DNA of 64,000 nt from G963691885 sp963691885 (GTDB lineage Bacteria; Pseudomonadota; Alphaproteobacteria; UBA8366; Aestuariispiraceae), in NCBI GenBank assembly GCA_963691885.1, contig OY829843.1:4712001-4776000 (forward strand), in the 5' to 3' direction. Every line of letters starts with the position of its first letter. The first letter of the stretch is position 1. Shown in pieces: positions 35,892 through 45,169 of this stretch. The notes below the pieces were generated by a model. That model was not told where the DNA came from. It saw only the letters and a program-made list of their open reading frames with translations, and did no database searches. The position numbers and the translations under genes are program-made.

Positions 35892-36817
35892 GACGCAGGA
35901 CATTCCCGCGCAATGAGAGACGCGTAAAAGTCTTGGAGTTGTTCTGTAACCGGCCCGCGCCCGCCCGTCCCGATTTGACGCCCGTCAACCATTCCAACCG
36001 GCATCACGCCAGCAAAGGTGCCGGTCACAAATGCCTCATCGGCGCCATAGACCTCCGTCACCGTGAAATCCTTCTGAAACGTCGGGATTCCGGCCTGATC
36101 CGCCAGGGCCAGGACATTGCCCCGCGTGATCCCTTTCAGACAATATTTGCCGGTGGACGTCCAAAGCGCGCCATCGCGCACGATGAAGAAATGGGTGGAA
36201 TTGCAGGTGGCGACAAAGCCGTGGGGGTCCAACATCAGACCTTCATCCGCCCCGGCCTTCTCCGCCTGAATACAGGCCGTGATGCAATTCAATTTGCTCA
36301 ACGAGTTCCACATCGGGTCCTGTACATCGGGCGCGCCGCGGCGAACATGAACCGTGAACAGGTTCAGGGCCCGCGTCTTCACCCCATCATCAGGTTCCTT
36401 CCATTCCGGTATGATGACAATGGTTGAGCCGCCGATATTGGCCTTGGGACTTTGATACGGGGTTTTCTTTAAACCACGCGACACAACGAGCCGGATGTGA
36501 ACGCCAGACACCATTGCATTGGCGGCACAGACATCCTGAATACGCGCAATCATCTCTTCGGGTGAGATCCCGATATCCAGATCGATCGCTTTGCAACCCT
36601 CATACAACCGGGCCATGTGCTGATCAATAAAGGCAAGTTTCCCGTGATGCAGGCGTATCCCCTCCCACATGCCGTCGCCCAACAGAAACGCGCTGTCAAA
36701 GACCGAAATCACCGCCTCTGATCGTGGCACAATTTTGCCGTTCACGTGGATCAGGACATTGGCATTGCGGGGGTCTTCACCATGGGCGTGACTGCCGGTC
36801 TCAAGTACTGTTTCCAT
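35888..36817 (-). CDS. Class IV PLP aminotransferase (branched-chain / D-amino-acid type)
   Basis: A 309-residue fold-type IV transaminase. Typical signs are the N-terminal DSAFLLGDGMWEGIR (about 41-55), the PLP lysine in WNSLSKLNCI (about 165-174), the GLMLDPHGFVATCNSTHFF segment and the C-terminal EAFVTGTFAGVMPV. Members act on branched-chain amino acids, D-amino acids or aminodeoxychorismate; the sequence alone does not decide. It is the first gene of a probable three-gene unit with the sulfotransferase-like protein and an MFS transporter. Confidence 0.85.
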   Translation of the reverse strand: METVLETGSHAHGEDPRNANVLIHVNGKIVPRSEAVISVFDSAFLLGDGMWEGIRLHHGKLAFIDQHMARLYEGCKAIDLDIGISPEEMIARIQDVCAANAMVSGVHIRLVVSRGLKKTPYQSPKANIGGSTIVIIPEWKEPDDGVKTRALNLFTVHVRRGAPDVQDPMWNSLSKLNCITACIQAEKAGADEGLMLDPHGFVATCNSTHFFIVRDGALWTSTGKYCLKGITRGNVLALADQAGIPTFQKDFTVTEVYGADEAFVTGTFAGVMPVGMVDGRQIGTGGRGPVTEQLQDFYASLIARECPAS

Positions 36818-36855
36818 TGATCTCCCCTATCCTGTGACCTGTTTTCCCCGAACGA

Positions 36856-37803
36856 TCAGGCGTTGAAGTCCAGATTCCAGACCCGGTACCGCGCCGGGTC
36901 ATTTTGCCAGGAGTCCCGGACCTTCACGAAAAGGAACAGATGGACATCGCATTCCATCATCTCACACAGATCCTTCCGGGCAGCCGCACCAATCGCTTTG
37001 ATCCGTTTGCCCTGATGGCCCAGAACAATCGCCCGCTGGCTTTCTCGCTCAACATAGATCGTTTGTTCAACCCGAACTGATCCGTCTTTGCGCCGCTTCC
37101 ATTGTTCGGTTTCCACCGTCGCTGCATAGGGAAGCTCCTCATGCACGTTGAGAAACAGTTTTTCCCGGGTAATTTCAGCGGCAAGCAGGATCTGAGGCAT
37201 GTCTGACAGCTGATCTTCTGGGAACAACCAGGGACTGACGGGCATTTTCCCCGCCAAATGCTTGAGCAGGTCAAATGCCCCATCGCCTTTGGTCGCTGAA
37301 ATCATAAAAGTATCCGAGAAAATCCCGGTTTCGTTCAGCGTTTCGGAGAGCGACAGCAGGCTGTCTCGACGCACGAGATCAATCTTGTTGAGCGCCAATA
37401 TGACCTTGCGTCCCTGTTCAACCAGCCGATCCAGTATGGCCTTGTTCTCGGTGTTTAACCCTACATTGGCATCAACCAGGAATACGACATTGTCTGCATC
37501 TTCCGCCCCTTGCCATGCGGCCCCTACCATGGCCCGGTCGAGACGGCGTTTCGGCTTGAAGATGCCGGGCGTGTCGACAAAGACAACCTGCGCCGAACCT
37601 TCCAGCGCAATCCCGAGAATACGTGTCCGCGTGGTCTGAACCTTGTGGGTAACGATGGAAACCTTTGCCCCTACCAGCAGGTTGATCAGGGTCGATTTGC
37701 CCGCATTTGGCGCCCCAATGACGGCCGTAAAGCCACAACGTTCAGGCCCCTGATCATCAGGGGTAACATCACGGGTTTCACCAATTTCCTGTTCGTCGCT
37801 CAT
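36856..37803 (-). CDS. era: GTPase Era
   Basis: A 315-residue GTPase needed for 16S rRNA maturation and 30S assembly. The P-loop is GAPNAGKSTLINLL (about 31-44), switch II DTPGIF, and NKID for base recognition. The C-terminal KH domain is visible as GHQGKRIKAIGAAARKDL. Its ATG overlaps the rnc stop by four bases, the conserved rnc-era coupling. Confidence 0.97.
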   Translation of the reverse strand: MSDEQEIGETRDVTPDDQGPERCGFTAVIGAPNAGKSTLINLLVGAKVSIVTHKVQTTRTRILGIALEGSAQVVFVDTPGIFKPKRRLDRAMVGAAWQGAEDADNVVFLVDANVGLNTENKAILDRLVEQGRKVILALNKIDLVRRDSLLSLSETLNETGIFSDTFMISATKGDGAFDLLKHLAGKMPVSPWLFPEDQLSDMPQILLAAEITREKLFLNVHEELPYAATVETEQWKRRKDGSVRVEQTIYVERESQRAIVLGHQGKRIKAIGAAARKDLCEMMECDVHLFLFVKVRDSWQNDPARYRVWNLDFNA

Positions 37804-38480
37804 TTCTCAAGACTCTCAAGCATGCGGGCCGCTGCAAGGGTTTCAGCCTGTCGTTTCGAGCGGCCTTCCGCCCGCGACGGCGGCACACCGGCGACCCGGA
37901 CTTCCACAGTAAAGACCGGCGCGTGATCAGGACCGGTTCGATCAATCACCACATATTGCGGCAATGCCTTACCCTTTCCCTGCAGCGTTTCCTGCAAGGC
38001 GGTTTTCGGGTCGCGCGGGGGTGCCTCCTCCCGGTCTATCCGGGCAAGGAGATGCGGTTCAATAAGGGTTCGCGCCGCCTCCAGCCCGTTCTCCAGAAAC
38101 AGGACTGCTGTGACTGCCTCAAAAATATCAGACAGTATGGCCGGGTTTTCCTGCCCGCCACTCCGAATGTCGCTGTCCGCCATGCCGATCATGGGTCCAA
38201 GTTCAAGGTCCCGGGCGATTTCGGCAAGGGTCTCGCGTCGCACAAGGGCGGTATGACGGCGCGCTATGGCCCCCTCGTCCTCATCCGGAAAACTACGCAG
38301 CAATATGTCGGCCGCGATCAGACCAACAACCCGATCACCAAGGAATTCAAGCCGTTCATACCCGATACCGGCGCCATCAACGCTGCGATGTGTTAAAGCC
38401 TGCACAAGACGCTTATGCCCGGACGGGCCTAAACCGTGGGACTCCGCAAATCGTTGCCGGATCTCGTCAATCGATGCCAT
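37800..38480 (-). CDS. rnc: Ribonuclease III
   Basis: A 226-residue double-strand-specific endoribonuclease for rRNA and mRNA processing. The catalytic signature YERLEFLGDRVVGL (residues about 42-55) carries the metal-binding Glu and Asp. A dsRNA-binding domain ends the protein (DPKTALQETLQGKGKALPQYVV, then GRSKRQAETLAAARML). It overlaps lepB by 14 bases and era by four, so lepB-rnc-era is one unit. Confidence 0.97.
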   Translation of the reverse strand: MASIDEIRQRFAESHGLGPSGHKRLVQALTHRSVDGAGIGYERLEFLGDRVVGLIAADILLRSFPDEDEGAIARRHTALVRRETLAEIARDLELGPMIGMADSDIRSGGQENPAILSDIFEAVTAVLFLENGLEAARTLIEPHLLARIDREEAPPRDPKTALQETLQGKGKALPQYVVIDRTGPDHAPVFTVEVRVAGVPPSRAEGRSKRQAETLAAARMLESLEK

Positions 38481-39276
38481 TCAGCAATCGTCCATAACGG
38501 ATCGCAAAAGGCAGCTTCCAGAACCCGCTGAAACTGAGCTCCCAGGCATCTGAGTCAATTGACCAGAACAGGATTTCAGCACGCCCAATCAGGTTCTCAA
38601 TCGGCACAAAGCCAACAGAGGCCATAACACGGCTGTCAGATGATCCGTCGCGATTGTCACCCATGGCAAAGAAATGCCCTTCCGGCACGACATAGAGCGG
38701 CGTGTTATCCAGGGTTCCGATATCGCCCCTCGTCTCAATCACGGGATGAGCACGACCATTGGGCAGGGTTTCCATATATTGCAGAACGGTTGCCGAGGCA
38801 GCCGTTCCAGCATTGATCTCGTACCCTTCGATCAATTCGCGCTCTACTGGTTCCCCATTAATGTTGAGAACCCCCTGAATAACCTGGATCCGGTCGCCTG
38901 GCAGACCAACAATGCGCTTGATGTAATCGACCGAGGTATCAGCCGGAAAACGGAATACCGCAACATCTCCCCGTTCCGGCATGCTCTCCATGATTCGTCC
39001 CTCAAAAGGAACAATCCCGAACGGGAAGGAGTAGCGGCTGTACCCGTAAGAAAACTTAGAGACGAAAAGATAATCACCCACCAACAGTGTCGGGATCATC
39101 GAACCGGACGGAATATTAAAAGGTTCATAAGCGAAGGTCCGGACGCCAAGCGCAATCAACAGGGCATACACCACGGTCTTGAACATCTCGACAAACCCGT
39201 CGGTGGTATTTTCAACCATCGACTTGCCTGGAACGCCATCGTCTGAGTTTTTGGACACTTCAACCCGCCATTTCAT
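38467..39276 (-). CDS. lepB: Signal peptidase I
   Basis: A 269-residue inner-membrane protease that removes signal peptides of secreted proteins. One transmembrane helix (about 34-50) precedes the catalytic domain. The nucleophile is S59 in PSGSM and the general-base lysine is K120 in YIKRIVGLPGD. The GDNRDGSSDSR box of the family follows near residue 210. Its C-terminus overlaps rnc by 14 bases. The N-terminal 33 residues are hydrophilic and cytoplasmic. Confidence 0.97.
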   Translation of the reverse strand: MKWRVEVSKNSDDGVPGKSMVENTTDGFVEMFKTVVYALLIALGVRTFAYEPFNIPSGSMIPTLLVGDYLFVSKFSYGYSRYSFPFGIVPFEGRIMESMPERGDVAVFRFPADTSVDYIKRIVGLPGDRIQVIQGVLNINGEPVERELIEGYEINAGTAASATVLQYMETLPNGRAHPVIETRGDIGTLDNTPLYVVPEGHFFAMGDNRDGSSDSRVMASVGFVPIENLIGRAEILFWSIDSDAWELSFSGFWKLPFAIRYGRLLNGID

Positions 39277-39354
39277 AATTGGGACGCGCCGGGATATGGC
39301 CCCTCGCCCTCGGTGAAGTCAAGAGACGGCACCCACTCATGCGTAATCCCGTAA

Positions 39355-39777
39355 TCATTCGACTGGATCCGGCCAATCAACAGGGACTGCAGAGAGAATC
39401 ACAACAGCCTGCGCCAGACCACTTTCATCCGTCAAACTGACATTGGCCAAGGGCTTGAACCCCGCGGGAACCAAGCTCATCAGCCGGTCATGGGCACCAC
39501 CGGTAATGGACAGGGTCGGCTTTCCGGATCGTAGAGGCACAACTTCCATATCCCGCCAAAAGACACCTTTCCGAAACCCGGTGCCCAATGCCTTGGAACA
39601 CGCTTCTTTGGCGGCAAACATCTGGGCATAGCGATCGGCACGACGGGCCGGTCGCCGTTCCGCGCGAAACTGTTCCTGTTCCGTATAGAGCCGGTTGATA
39701 AACCGCTCTCCGAACCGGTCCAGCGTTTGCTGTATCCGTCCGATATCGCAGAGATCTGTTCCCAACCCGATGATCAT
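39355..39777 (-). CDS. acpS: Holo-[acyl-carrier-protein] synthase
   Basis: A 140-residue phosphopantetheinyl transferase that activates acyl-carrier protein. The family start MIIGLGTDLCDIGRI holds the metal Asp8, and the second metal Glu is in FAAKEACSKALGTG (about 70-83). It lies in the rsh-DUF2062-acpS-lepB-rnc-era series, 78 bases before lepB. In many Alphaproteobacteria pdxJ precedes acpS; here it is absent from this spot. Confidence 0.95.
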   Translation of the reverse strand: MIIGLGTDLCDIGRIQQTLDRFGERFINRLYTEQEQFRAERRPARRADRYAQMFAAKEACSKALGTGFRKGVFWRDMEVVPLRSGKPTLSITGGAHDRLMSLVPAGFKPLANVSLTDESGLAQAVVILSAVPVDWPDPVE

Positions 39778-39798
39778 GATGATGTCCGATCCAATTTC

Positions 39799-40341
39799 CT
39801 ATTCCGCCGCTCGACCCGCTTTTTTCGCCAGTCTCTTGCGCCGGGCCATCTGATACTTCTCGATCATGGCCCGCAATGGGTAAAAGAAAGCCAACCAGGA
39901 CACAATAAACCACGGAATTGAACCCACAAGCATGGGCAATAGAATATTCCAGACATTGCTGAACAAGTGATCAAGCGTCAGCGTTTCTGCGGAAAAGCTG
40001 ACCGGATCCATACCCAGCATGAGAATGCCCGTCTTGTAAATCAGGACCCAGATCAGGGGGAAGGTCCAGGGGTTGCCGACCACGGTCCCGATCGCGGCGG
40101 CCAGAATACTGCCCTTACAGGCCCAGGACATCAGGCCTGCCAGAACAATATGCAGGCCGATAAAGGGGGTGAAGGAAATGGCCGCACCAAACGCGAACCC
40201 GGTCGCTATCCCCGTCGGTGTCCCAGGGAGGCGTCCCATGCGATGTCTGCGATAGGCTAGCCAGCGGCGCCATCCCATCGTCGGCCAAACCGCTTCCCGG
40301 ACATGATCCTGAGGCTGTAACTGTTTGCGCCGCTTAAACAA
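39799..40341 (-). CDS. DUF2062 membrane protein
   Basis: A 180-residue protein with about three hydrophobic helices (GIATGFAFGAAISFTPFIG, then LAAAIGTVVGNPWTF, then the ILLPMLVGSIPW segment) and a very basic C-terminus (KYQMARRKRLAKKAGR). This is the DUF2062 pattern, of unknown function. The start is a TTG at 40341, nine bases after the rsh stop. Its position between rsh and acpS is conserved in many Alphaproteobacteria. Confidence 0.85.
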   Translation of the reverse strand: MFKRRKQLQPQDHVREAVWPTMGWRRWLAYRRHRMGRLPGTPTGIATGFAFGAAISFTPFIGLHIVLAGLMSWACKGSILAAAIGTVVGNPWTFPLIWVLIYKTGILMLGMDPVSFSAETLTLDHLFSNVWNILLPMLVGSIPWFIVSWLAFFYPLRAMIEKYQMARRKRLAKKAGRAAE

Positions 40342-40350
40342 AAAAACCTG

Positions 40351-42504
40351 CTAGCTAAAGGACCGTTCCACCGAATTCACCACTGAGGTGGCCCGCAGGG
40401 CCGAGAGGATATTACTCAACTGTTTTACATCAAACACTTCTATATCCACCAGCATCTCGTAAAAATCTTCTCCGCGGCTGGTAAACTTCAGGTTATAGAT
40501 GTTGCCCCCGGATCGCCCGATAACATTTGAGAGCGTTGCCAGACTGCCAGGCTCGTTTGCCAGAACAACCGAGATCCTGCTGATAAAGGATTCAGGGTTT
40601 TCCGGGCTCGTTTCCCACCCAACATCCAGCCAGCGTTCCGGCATTTCGGAGAAATCTTCTAGCGTGCGACAGTCGATCGTGTGGATTGTAACGCCTTTGC
40701 CGGTTGTTACGATCCCCACAATCCGGTCACCAGGCAAAGGATGGCAGCAACGCCCGTAATGGACCACCATGTCAGAGATCAGACCCCGGATCGGAATCTC
40801 GTGACGCGGACGATCCCGCATCCTGGTTTCCGGGTCTTCCTGTTTCTTCATTGCCGGCTGGGTAGCCTGTTTTGCACCAGGGAACACCGCGTGCAGAACT
40901 TCACTGCCCGAATGCCGCCCTTCGCCCACAGCGGCATAAAGATCATCGACCGTTTCAAGCCGGAACATCGGCAAGACCCCGCGCAGGGCCTTTTCCGTCA
41001 ATTCAAAATTCGCTTTCTTGAACGTCGTATTCAAAATCTCGCGCCCAAGGTTCAGATAACGATCTCTCTGCTTGGACCGGATAAACCGTCTGATTGCCGA
41101 ACGAGCCTTGCCGGTAAAGACCATACTCTCCCAGGCAGGAGACGGTGTTTGCGCCTTGGAGGTGATTACCTCCACTTGATCTCCATTACGAAGTTCAGAC
41201 TTTAAAGGCTTGATTCTACCGTTAATTTTTGCCCCGACCGTATGGTTCCCAACGTCGGTATGGACGGCATAGGCAAAGTCGATGGGTGTTGAACCCCGGG
41301 GGAGCGCATGCAGATCCCCTTTCGGTGTGAAGACAAACACCTGATCCGAAAACATCTCCATCTTGGTGTGTTCAAGGAAATCATCCGGCCCGGACGCGTT
41401 GGACAAAATGTCTAGCATATCGCGCAGCCATCGGTATTGCCGCCCTTCCCGAGGGCCCTTTTCAGAGCCCATTTCCTTGTATCGCCAATGGGCCGCGACA
41501 CCCAGTTCGGCGATTTCATGCATCATCTGGGTCCGGATCTGAATCTCGATCCGCTGATTCTCGGGACCGATAACACCGGTATGAAGTGACTTGTACCCGT
41601 TCGGTTTGGGCAGCGAGATATAGTCCTTAAAGCGGCCCGGCGTGACGGTGTAACGCCCGTGAATATGCCCGAGCGCCCGATAACAGGATTCTACCGAATC
41701 AACGATGACACGGAACCCGACGATATCAGACAGCTGCTCAAACCCGATATTCTGACGCTGCATTTTGCGCCAGATCGAATAGGGTGACTTTTCTCGGCCA
41801 TTGACGTCTGCCTCCACCCCGCTCTCGCGCAGAACCTTCTCAAGCTCACTGATAACACGCCCCGTCAGATCCCCGCCCTCGTTGTGCAGGTAATGCAGGC
41901 GGGACACGATAGAGGCGCGGGCATCCGGGTTAAGCTCTGCAAAGGCCAAGTCTTCCAACTCGTCTTTCCAGTCGCGGATGCCGATCCGTTCAGCCAGCGG
42001 CACATAGATTTCCATGGTTTCGCGAGCAATCCGCCGGCGTTTCTCTTCCTTGGGAATAAAATGTAGCGTCCGCATGTTGTGCAGACGATCCGCCAATTTG
42101 ACCAGCAGAACACGGATATCCTGCGACATTGCCAGGACAAGCTTGCGAAAATTCTCAGCCTGTTTGGTGCGGCTGGACTGCAGTTCCAGCTGAGTGAGCT
42201 TGGTTACACCGTCAACCAGACCGGCGATCTCGGACCCGAACATCTCATCGAGGCTTTCCAGCGTAGCCTCTGTGTCTTCAACCGTGTCATGCAACAATGC
42301 AGTCACGATAGAGGAAGCATCCAGGCGCTTTTCACTTAAAAGGCCGGCCACTTCAACAGGATGGGAAAAATACGGGTCGCCATTGGCGCGTTTCTGGGTG
42401 CCATGGGCCTTCATGGCAAAAACATAGGCGCGGTTGATTATATCCTCATCCGCGCCTGGGTCATAGCTGCTCACCCTCTCTACAAGGTCGTACTGGCGAA
42501 GCAT
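40351..42504 (-). CDS. rsh: Bifunctional (p)ppGpp synthetase/hydrolase (RelA/SpoT homologue)
   Basis: A 717-residue Rsh protein controlling the stringent response. The hydrolase HD domain is intact: H48 in FSHPVEVAG and H72-D73 with E76-D77 in HDTVED. The synthetase domain follows (about 230-350, with GFRVIVDSVESCYRALG and YKSLHTGV), then TGS (VFTPKGDLHALPRGSTPIDFAY), a Cys/His-containing helical region (VVHYGRCCHPLPGD) and a C-terminal ACT domain (about 640-717). Both activities should therefore be present. It follows rpoZ and precedes the DUF2062 gene. Confidence 0.97.
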   Translation of the reverse strand: MLRQYDLVERVSSYDPGADEDIINRAYVFAMKAHGTQKRANGDPYFSHPVEVAGLLSEKRLDASSIVTALLHDTVEDTEATLESLDEMFGSEIAGLVDGVTKLTQLELQSSRTKQAENFRKLVLAMSQDIRVLLVKLADRLHNMRTLHFIPKEEKRRRIARETMEIYVPLAERIGIRDWKDELEDLAFAELNPDARASIVSRLHYLHNEGGDLTGRVISELEKVLRESGVEADVNGREKSPYSIWRKMQRQNIGFEQLSDIVGFRVIVDSVESCYRALGHIHGRYTVTPGRFKDYISLPKPNGYKSLHTGVIGPENQRIEIQIRTQMMHEIAELGVAAHWRYKEMGSEKGPREGRQYRWLRDMLDILSNASGPDDFLEHTKMEMFSDQVFVFTPKGDLHALPRGSTPIDFAYAVHTDVGNHTVGAKINGRIKPLKSELRNGDQVEVITSKAQTPSPAWESMVFTGKARSAIRRFIRSKQRDRYLNLGREILNTTFKKANFELTEKALRGVLPMFRLETVDDLYAAVGEGRHSGSEVLHAVFPGAKQATQPAMKKQEDPETRMRDRPRHEIPIRGLISDMVVHYGRCCHPLPGDRIVGIVTTGKGVTIHTIDCRTLEDFSEMPERWLDVGWETSPENPESFISRISVVLANEPGSLATLSNVIGRSGGNIYNLKFTSRGEDFYEMLVDIEVFDVKQLSNILSALRATSVVNSVERSFS

Positions 42505-42587
42505 GTCAACCCGCCTGTATCAGGGCATAATTTGGGCCGTCATTAGAACAAGACGGTGAAGTAATGGGATCTGCTGCGGAAAATCCG

Positions 42588-42980
42588 TCAGTCGTCAAGA
42601 TATCCCATCTCCATATCTTCAAAGCCGGGCATATCAGGAAGTGTTCCACCAAACATTGGCTGAGCAGGCTTCTCAGGCTCTTCAACCGGCTTGTCATCAA
42701 GGGTTCCGGTGGACATCTGTTCCATGATGTCGACTTCTTCCGGCTCATCGACCTCGACATGACGCTGCATGTTGCGGATCAGTTGATCGCCCAGATCCGT
42801 CAACGGAACAGATTCCTCAGCAATTTCCCGCAATGCCACAACCGGGTTTTTGTCGTTGTCACGATCAACAGAGATTGGGGATCCCGTCGCGATATCCCGG
42901 CTACGCTGGGCGGCCAGCATGACCAGATCAAAGCGATTTGGAACCTTCTCTACACAATCTTCAACGGTAACGCGTGCCAT
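42588..42980 (-). CDS. rpoZ: RNA polymerase omega subunit
   Basis: A 130-residue omega subunit that helps RNA polymerase assembly and binds ppGpp at its interface with beta-prime. The core MARVTVEDCVEKVPNRFDLVMLAAQRSRDIATG is typical, with AVDRDNDKNPVVALREIAE following. The alphaproteobacterial form carries an acidic C-terminal extension, seen here from about residue 75. It lies 83 bases upstream of rsh, linking omega and the ppGpp enzyme as in many Proteobacteria. Confidence 0.95.
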   Translation of the reverse strand: MARVTVEDCVEKVPNRFDLVMLAAQRSRDIATGSPISVDRDNDKNPVVALREIAEESVPLTDLGDQLIRNMQRHVEVDEPEEVDIMEQMSTGTLDDKPVEEPEKPAQPMFGGTLPDMPGFEDMEMGYLDD

Positions 42981-43306
42981 GTTGGTCTATTCCCTTTTCG
43001 AACTTGGTTTCTCGAGAAAACCGCATCCAATTCCAGTTTGAAAGCTGTCATGTCTTATATTTAGCGTGTTCGCACCAAGATCCAAGGCCGAACTGCTGAA
43101 ATCCCCGTGAGGGCGCGCGACTATATGGGGATCTATCCCGCGATGCAACACAGAACACACATGCCCCTGACGGATTGACAAAAATACCGCCGATTCAATG
43201 CACTTGTGCGGCAGTTATTCAGCATATAAAAATATAATTATAAGTCGAGGAGAGTAACCCTCGGTGCCATTACTTTGACGTTTGTGATTTTCAGGTGGAC
43301 CAATTC
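42981..43306. other. Divergent intergenic region rpoZ / NYN gene
   Basis: About 326 bases with no credible gene. A TTGACA at 43175-43180 is a possible -35 element, but the hexamer 17 bases on (ATGCAC) is a poor -10. An AT-rich stretch at about 43222-43245 may hold the NYN gene promoter. A short CGAGG/CCTCG inverted repeat around 43246-43263 is too weak to call. Confidence 0.4.
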
Positions 43307-44008
43307 ATGACTGATCTAGGCTTGTATAAAGAAGAACGCGTTGCGCTGTTTATTGACGGGGCTAACCTCTATTCCGCGGCAAGAACGCTGGGCTTCGACA
43401 TCGACTACAAAAAGCTGTTGGATCTCTTCCGCCATAACGGACAGCTGGTTCGGGCCTTTTATTACACCGCCCTCTTTGAAGATCAGGAATACTCGCCCAT
43501 CCGCCCCTTGGTGGACTGGCTCGACTATAACGGCTTCACCCTTGTGACCAAGCCTGCCAAGGAATACACCGACGCTCAGGGCCGGCGTAAGGTAAAAGGT
43601 AATATGGACATCGAACTGGCAATTGATGTCCTGGAAATGTCAGACCGACTGGATCATGTCATCCTGTTCTCTGGCGATGGTGATTTCCGTCGTCTCGTTG
43701 AGGCGGTGCAGCGCAAAGGTCTGCGCGTGTCGGTCGTCAGCACCATCCGAACATCCCCGCCGATGATCGCCGATGAGCTGCGTCGCCAGGCCGACAATTT
43801 CATCGAATTGCAGCGCATCACAAAAGATATCGCCCGGCAAATGCATGATCCACAGCGCATGCCGCAGAAAACAAGTAAGGCAGCACATCGCCAATCAGAC
43901 TTTCGCGATCAGGACGATATGTATAGTGATGATGACTATGATGATTACGATGGCGATGACGATTACGACGATGATGTCGATGACGAGGCGATTGTCGAAC
44001 GGGTATAA
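43307..44008 (+). CDS. NYN-domain (LabA-like PIN) ribonuclease-type protein with acidic tail
   Basis: A 233-residue protein with a NYN/LabA-type nuclease domain. Catalytic-type acidic residues are visible: D17 in FIDGANLY, D101 in GNMDIELAID, and D124/D126 in FSGDGDF. The N-terminus is RVALFIDGANLY as in LabA/DUF88 proteins. The last 35 residues are extremely acidic, with 17 Asp in about 26 residues. The ATG at 43307 follows AGGTGG; a GTG at 43295 is also in frame. RNA processing is likely from the family, but the substrate is not known. Confidence 0.85.
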   Translation: MTDLGLYKEERVALFIDGANLYSAARTLGFDIDYKKLLDLFRHNGQLVRAFYYTALFEDQEYSPIRPLVDWLDYNGFTLVTKPAKEYTDAQGRRKVKGNMDIELAIDVLEMSDRLDHVILFSGDGDFRRLVEAVQRKGLRVSVVSTIRTSPPMIADELRRQADNFIELQRITKDIARQMHDPQRMPQKTSKAAHRQSDFRDQDDMYSDDDYDDYDGDDDYDDDVDDEAIVERV

Positions 44009-44068
44009 AGCCCGGCCGCATCATCTCGTCACAACTAAATCTGCACTCTCATTGAACCTTGAGCCGTT

Positions 44069-44716
44069 ATGAGCGGCTTCACCGATCCAGGCCGTGACTG
44101 TGCCCTATGCCCCCGCCTTGTCGCGTTTCGCAACCGATACCGCGACAGCAACCCGGAATGGCATAACGCACCTGTACCAGGTTTCGGGTCCTTCGATGCC
44201 CCCCTTCTGATCGTCGGTCTTGCCCCTGGTCTTCAGGGCGCAAACAAGACAGGCCGCCCCTTCACCGGTGATTATGCCGGTGACCTGCTCTATGCGACAT
44301 TGACCAAGTTCGGTCTCGCCAGCGGGTCATATGGCAAGACGCCAGAAGACAGCCTGAACCTGAAGGGTGCGCGCCTGACAAACGCGGTACGCTGCGTTCC
44401 ACCAGAAAACAAGCCCGTCGGCGCGGAAGTAAACGCCTGCCGTCCCTTTCTGAAAGCCGAAATTGCCGAAATGAAGAACCTCAAGGCCATTCTCTGCCTG
44501 GGGCAATTGTCCCACAACGCGACCCTTCGTACATTGGGCCTGACCCAATCGGCCGCGAAGTTCGGGCATGGTGCCGTTCATCATCTACCGGACCAGCCCT
44601 ATATTCTGATCGATAGCTACCATTGCTCTCGCTATAATACCAATACGGGCCGTTTGACGGTCTCCATGTTTGAAGCGGTGTTCGAAACACTGACGGAAAT
44701 TTTGGCACAGAAATGA
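44069..44716 (+). CDS. Uracil-DNA glycosylase, family 5 (UDGb)
   Basis: A 215-residue DNA glycosylase that removes uracil and possibly hypoxanthine from DNA. The first motif GLAPGLQGANKTGRPFTGD matches UDGb rather than Ung, and the second motif is SYHCSRYNTNTG. Cys residues in CALC (11-14) and RCVPPENK...AC (about 110-125) suit a [4Fe-4S] cluster as known in families 4 and 5. Its stop overlaps the next gene by ATGA. Confidence 0.88.
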   Translation: MSGFTDPGRDCALCPRLVAFRNRYRDSNPEWHNAPVPGFGSFDAPLLIVGLAPGLQGANKTGRPFTGDYAGDLLYATLTKFGLASGSYGKTPEDSLNLKGARLTNAVRCVPPENKPVGAEVNACRPFLKAEIAEMKNLKAILCLGQLSHNATLRTLGLTQSAAKFGHGAVHHLPDQPYILIDSYHCSRYNTNTGRLTVSMFEAVFETLTEILAQK

Positions 44717-45141
44717 TTTACCTGATCGCAGCACTTCTCGCAGGCCTTGCCATTTGGGGCGCGGCTAGAGGCGTCCAGCGGCAGATTGCAGCGGAGAAAG
44801 CGCAGGAAGAAGCCGGTGACCCGGCGCGACCCTGGCGAGGTGCCAAAGTGTATGGAACCGGCTTTGAAACAGGCCTGCCCCCGGCCGAGCAGGTTGTACG
44901 GTCCACCTGGACGCCAATTTATGTCCCTTCCGAAACCGAACTGTCCCGCGGCAGTGGCTTTCCCCCGGAAAGCACGTTCCACGCCCGCACGTTGAAATCC
45001 TTTTGTGACTGGTGTCAGGAAAGTTGTACCGGGGCCTGGCTTGGGGTTGTTCCAGAGGGCGGCCAACCTACTTTCTGGTTCGCCAATGACGAGGACAGCA
45101 TACGCTTCGCCTCAACCTGGTTTCCCTATAAGTGCACCTGA
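44713..45141 (+). CDS. Small single-pass membrane protein, unknown
   Basis: A 142-residue protein with an N-terminal transmembrane helix (about 2-18), a basic-acidic linker and a C-terminal domain with a Cys cluster (FCDWCQESC, about 98-106) and a final KCT. No family recognised. It overlaps the glycosylase gene by four bases, so it is translated with it, but no functional link is evident. Confidence 0.7.
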   Translation: MIYLIAALLAGLAIWGAARGVQRQIAAEKAQEEAGDPARPWRGAKVYGTGFETGLPPAEQVVRSTWTPIYVPSETELSRGSGFPPESTFHARTLKSFCDWCQESCTGAWLGVVPEGGQPTFWFANDEDSIRFASTWFPYKCT

Positions 45142-45169
45142 TCATCTTGCCCAACCAAAAGGAAATGTC

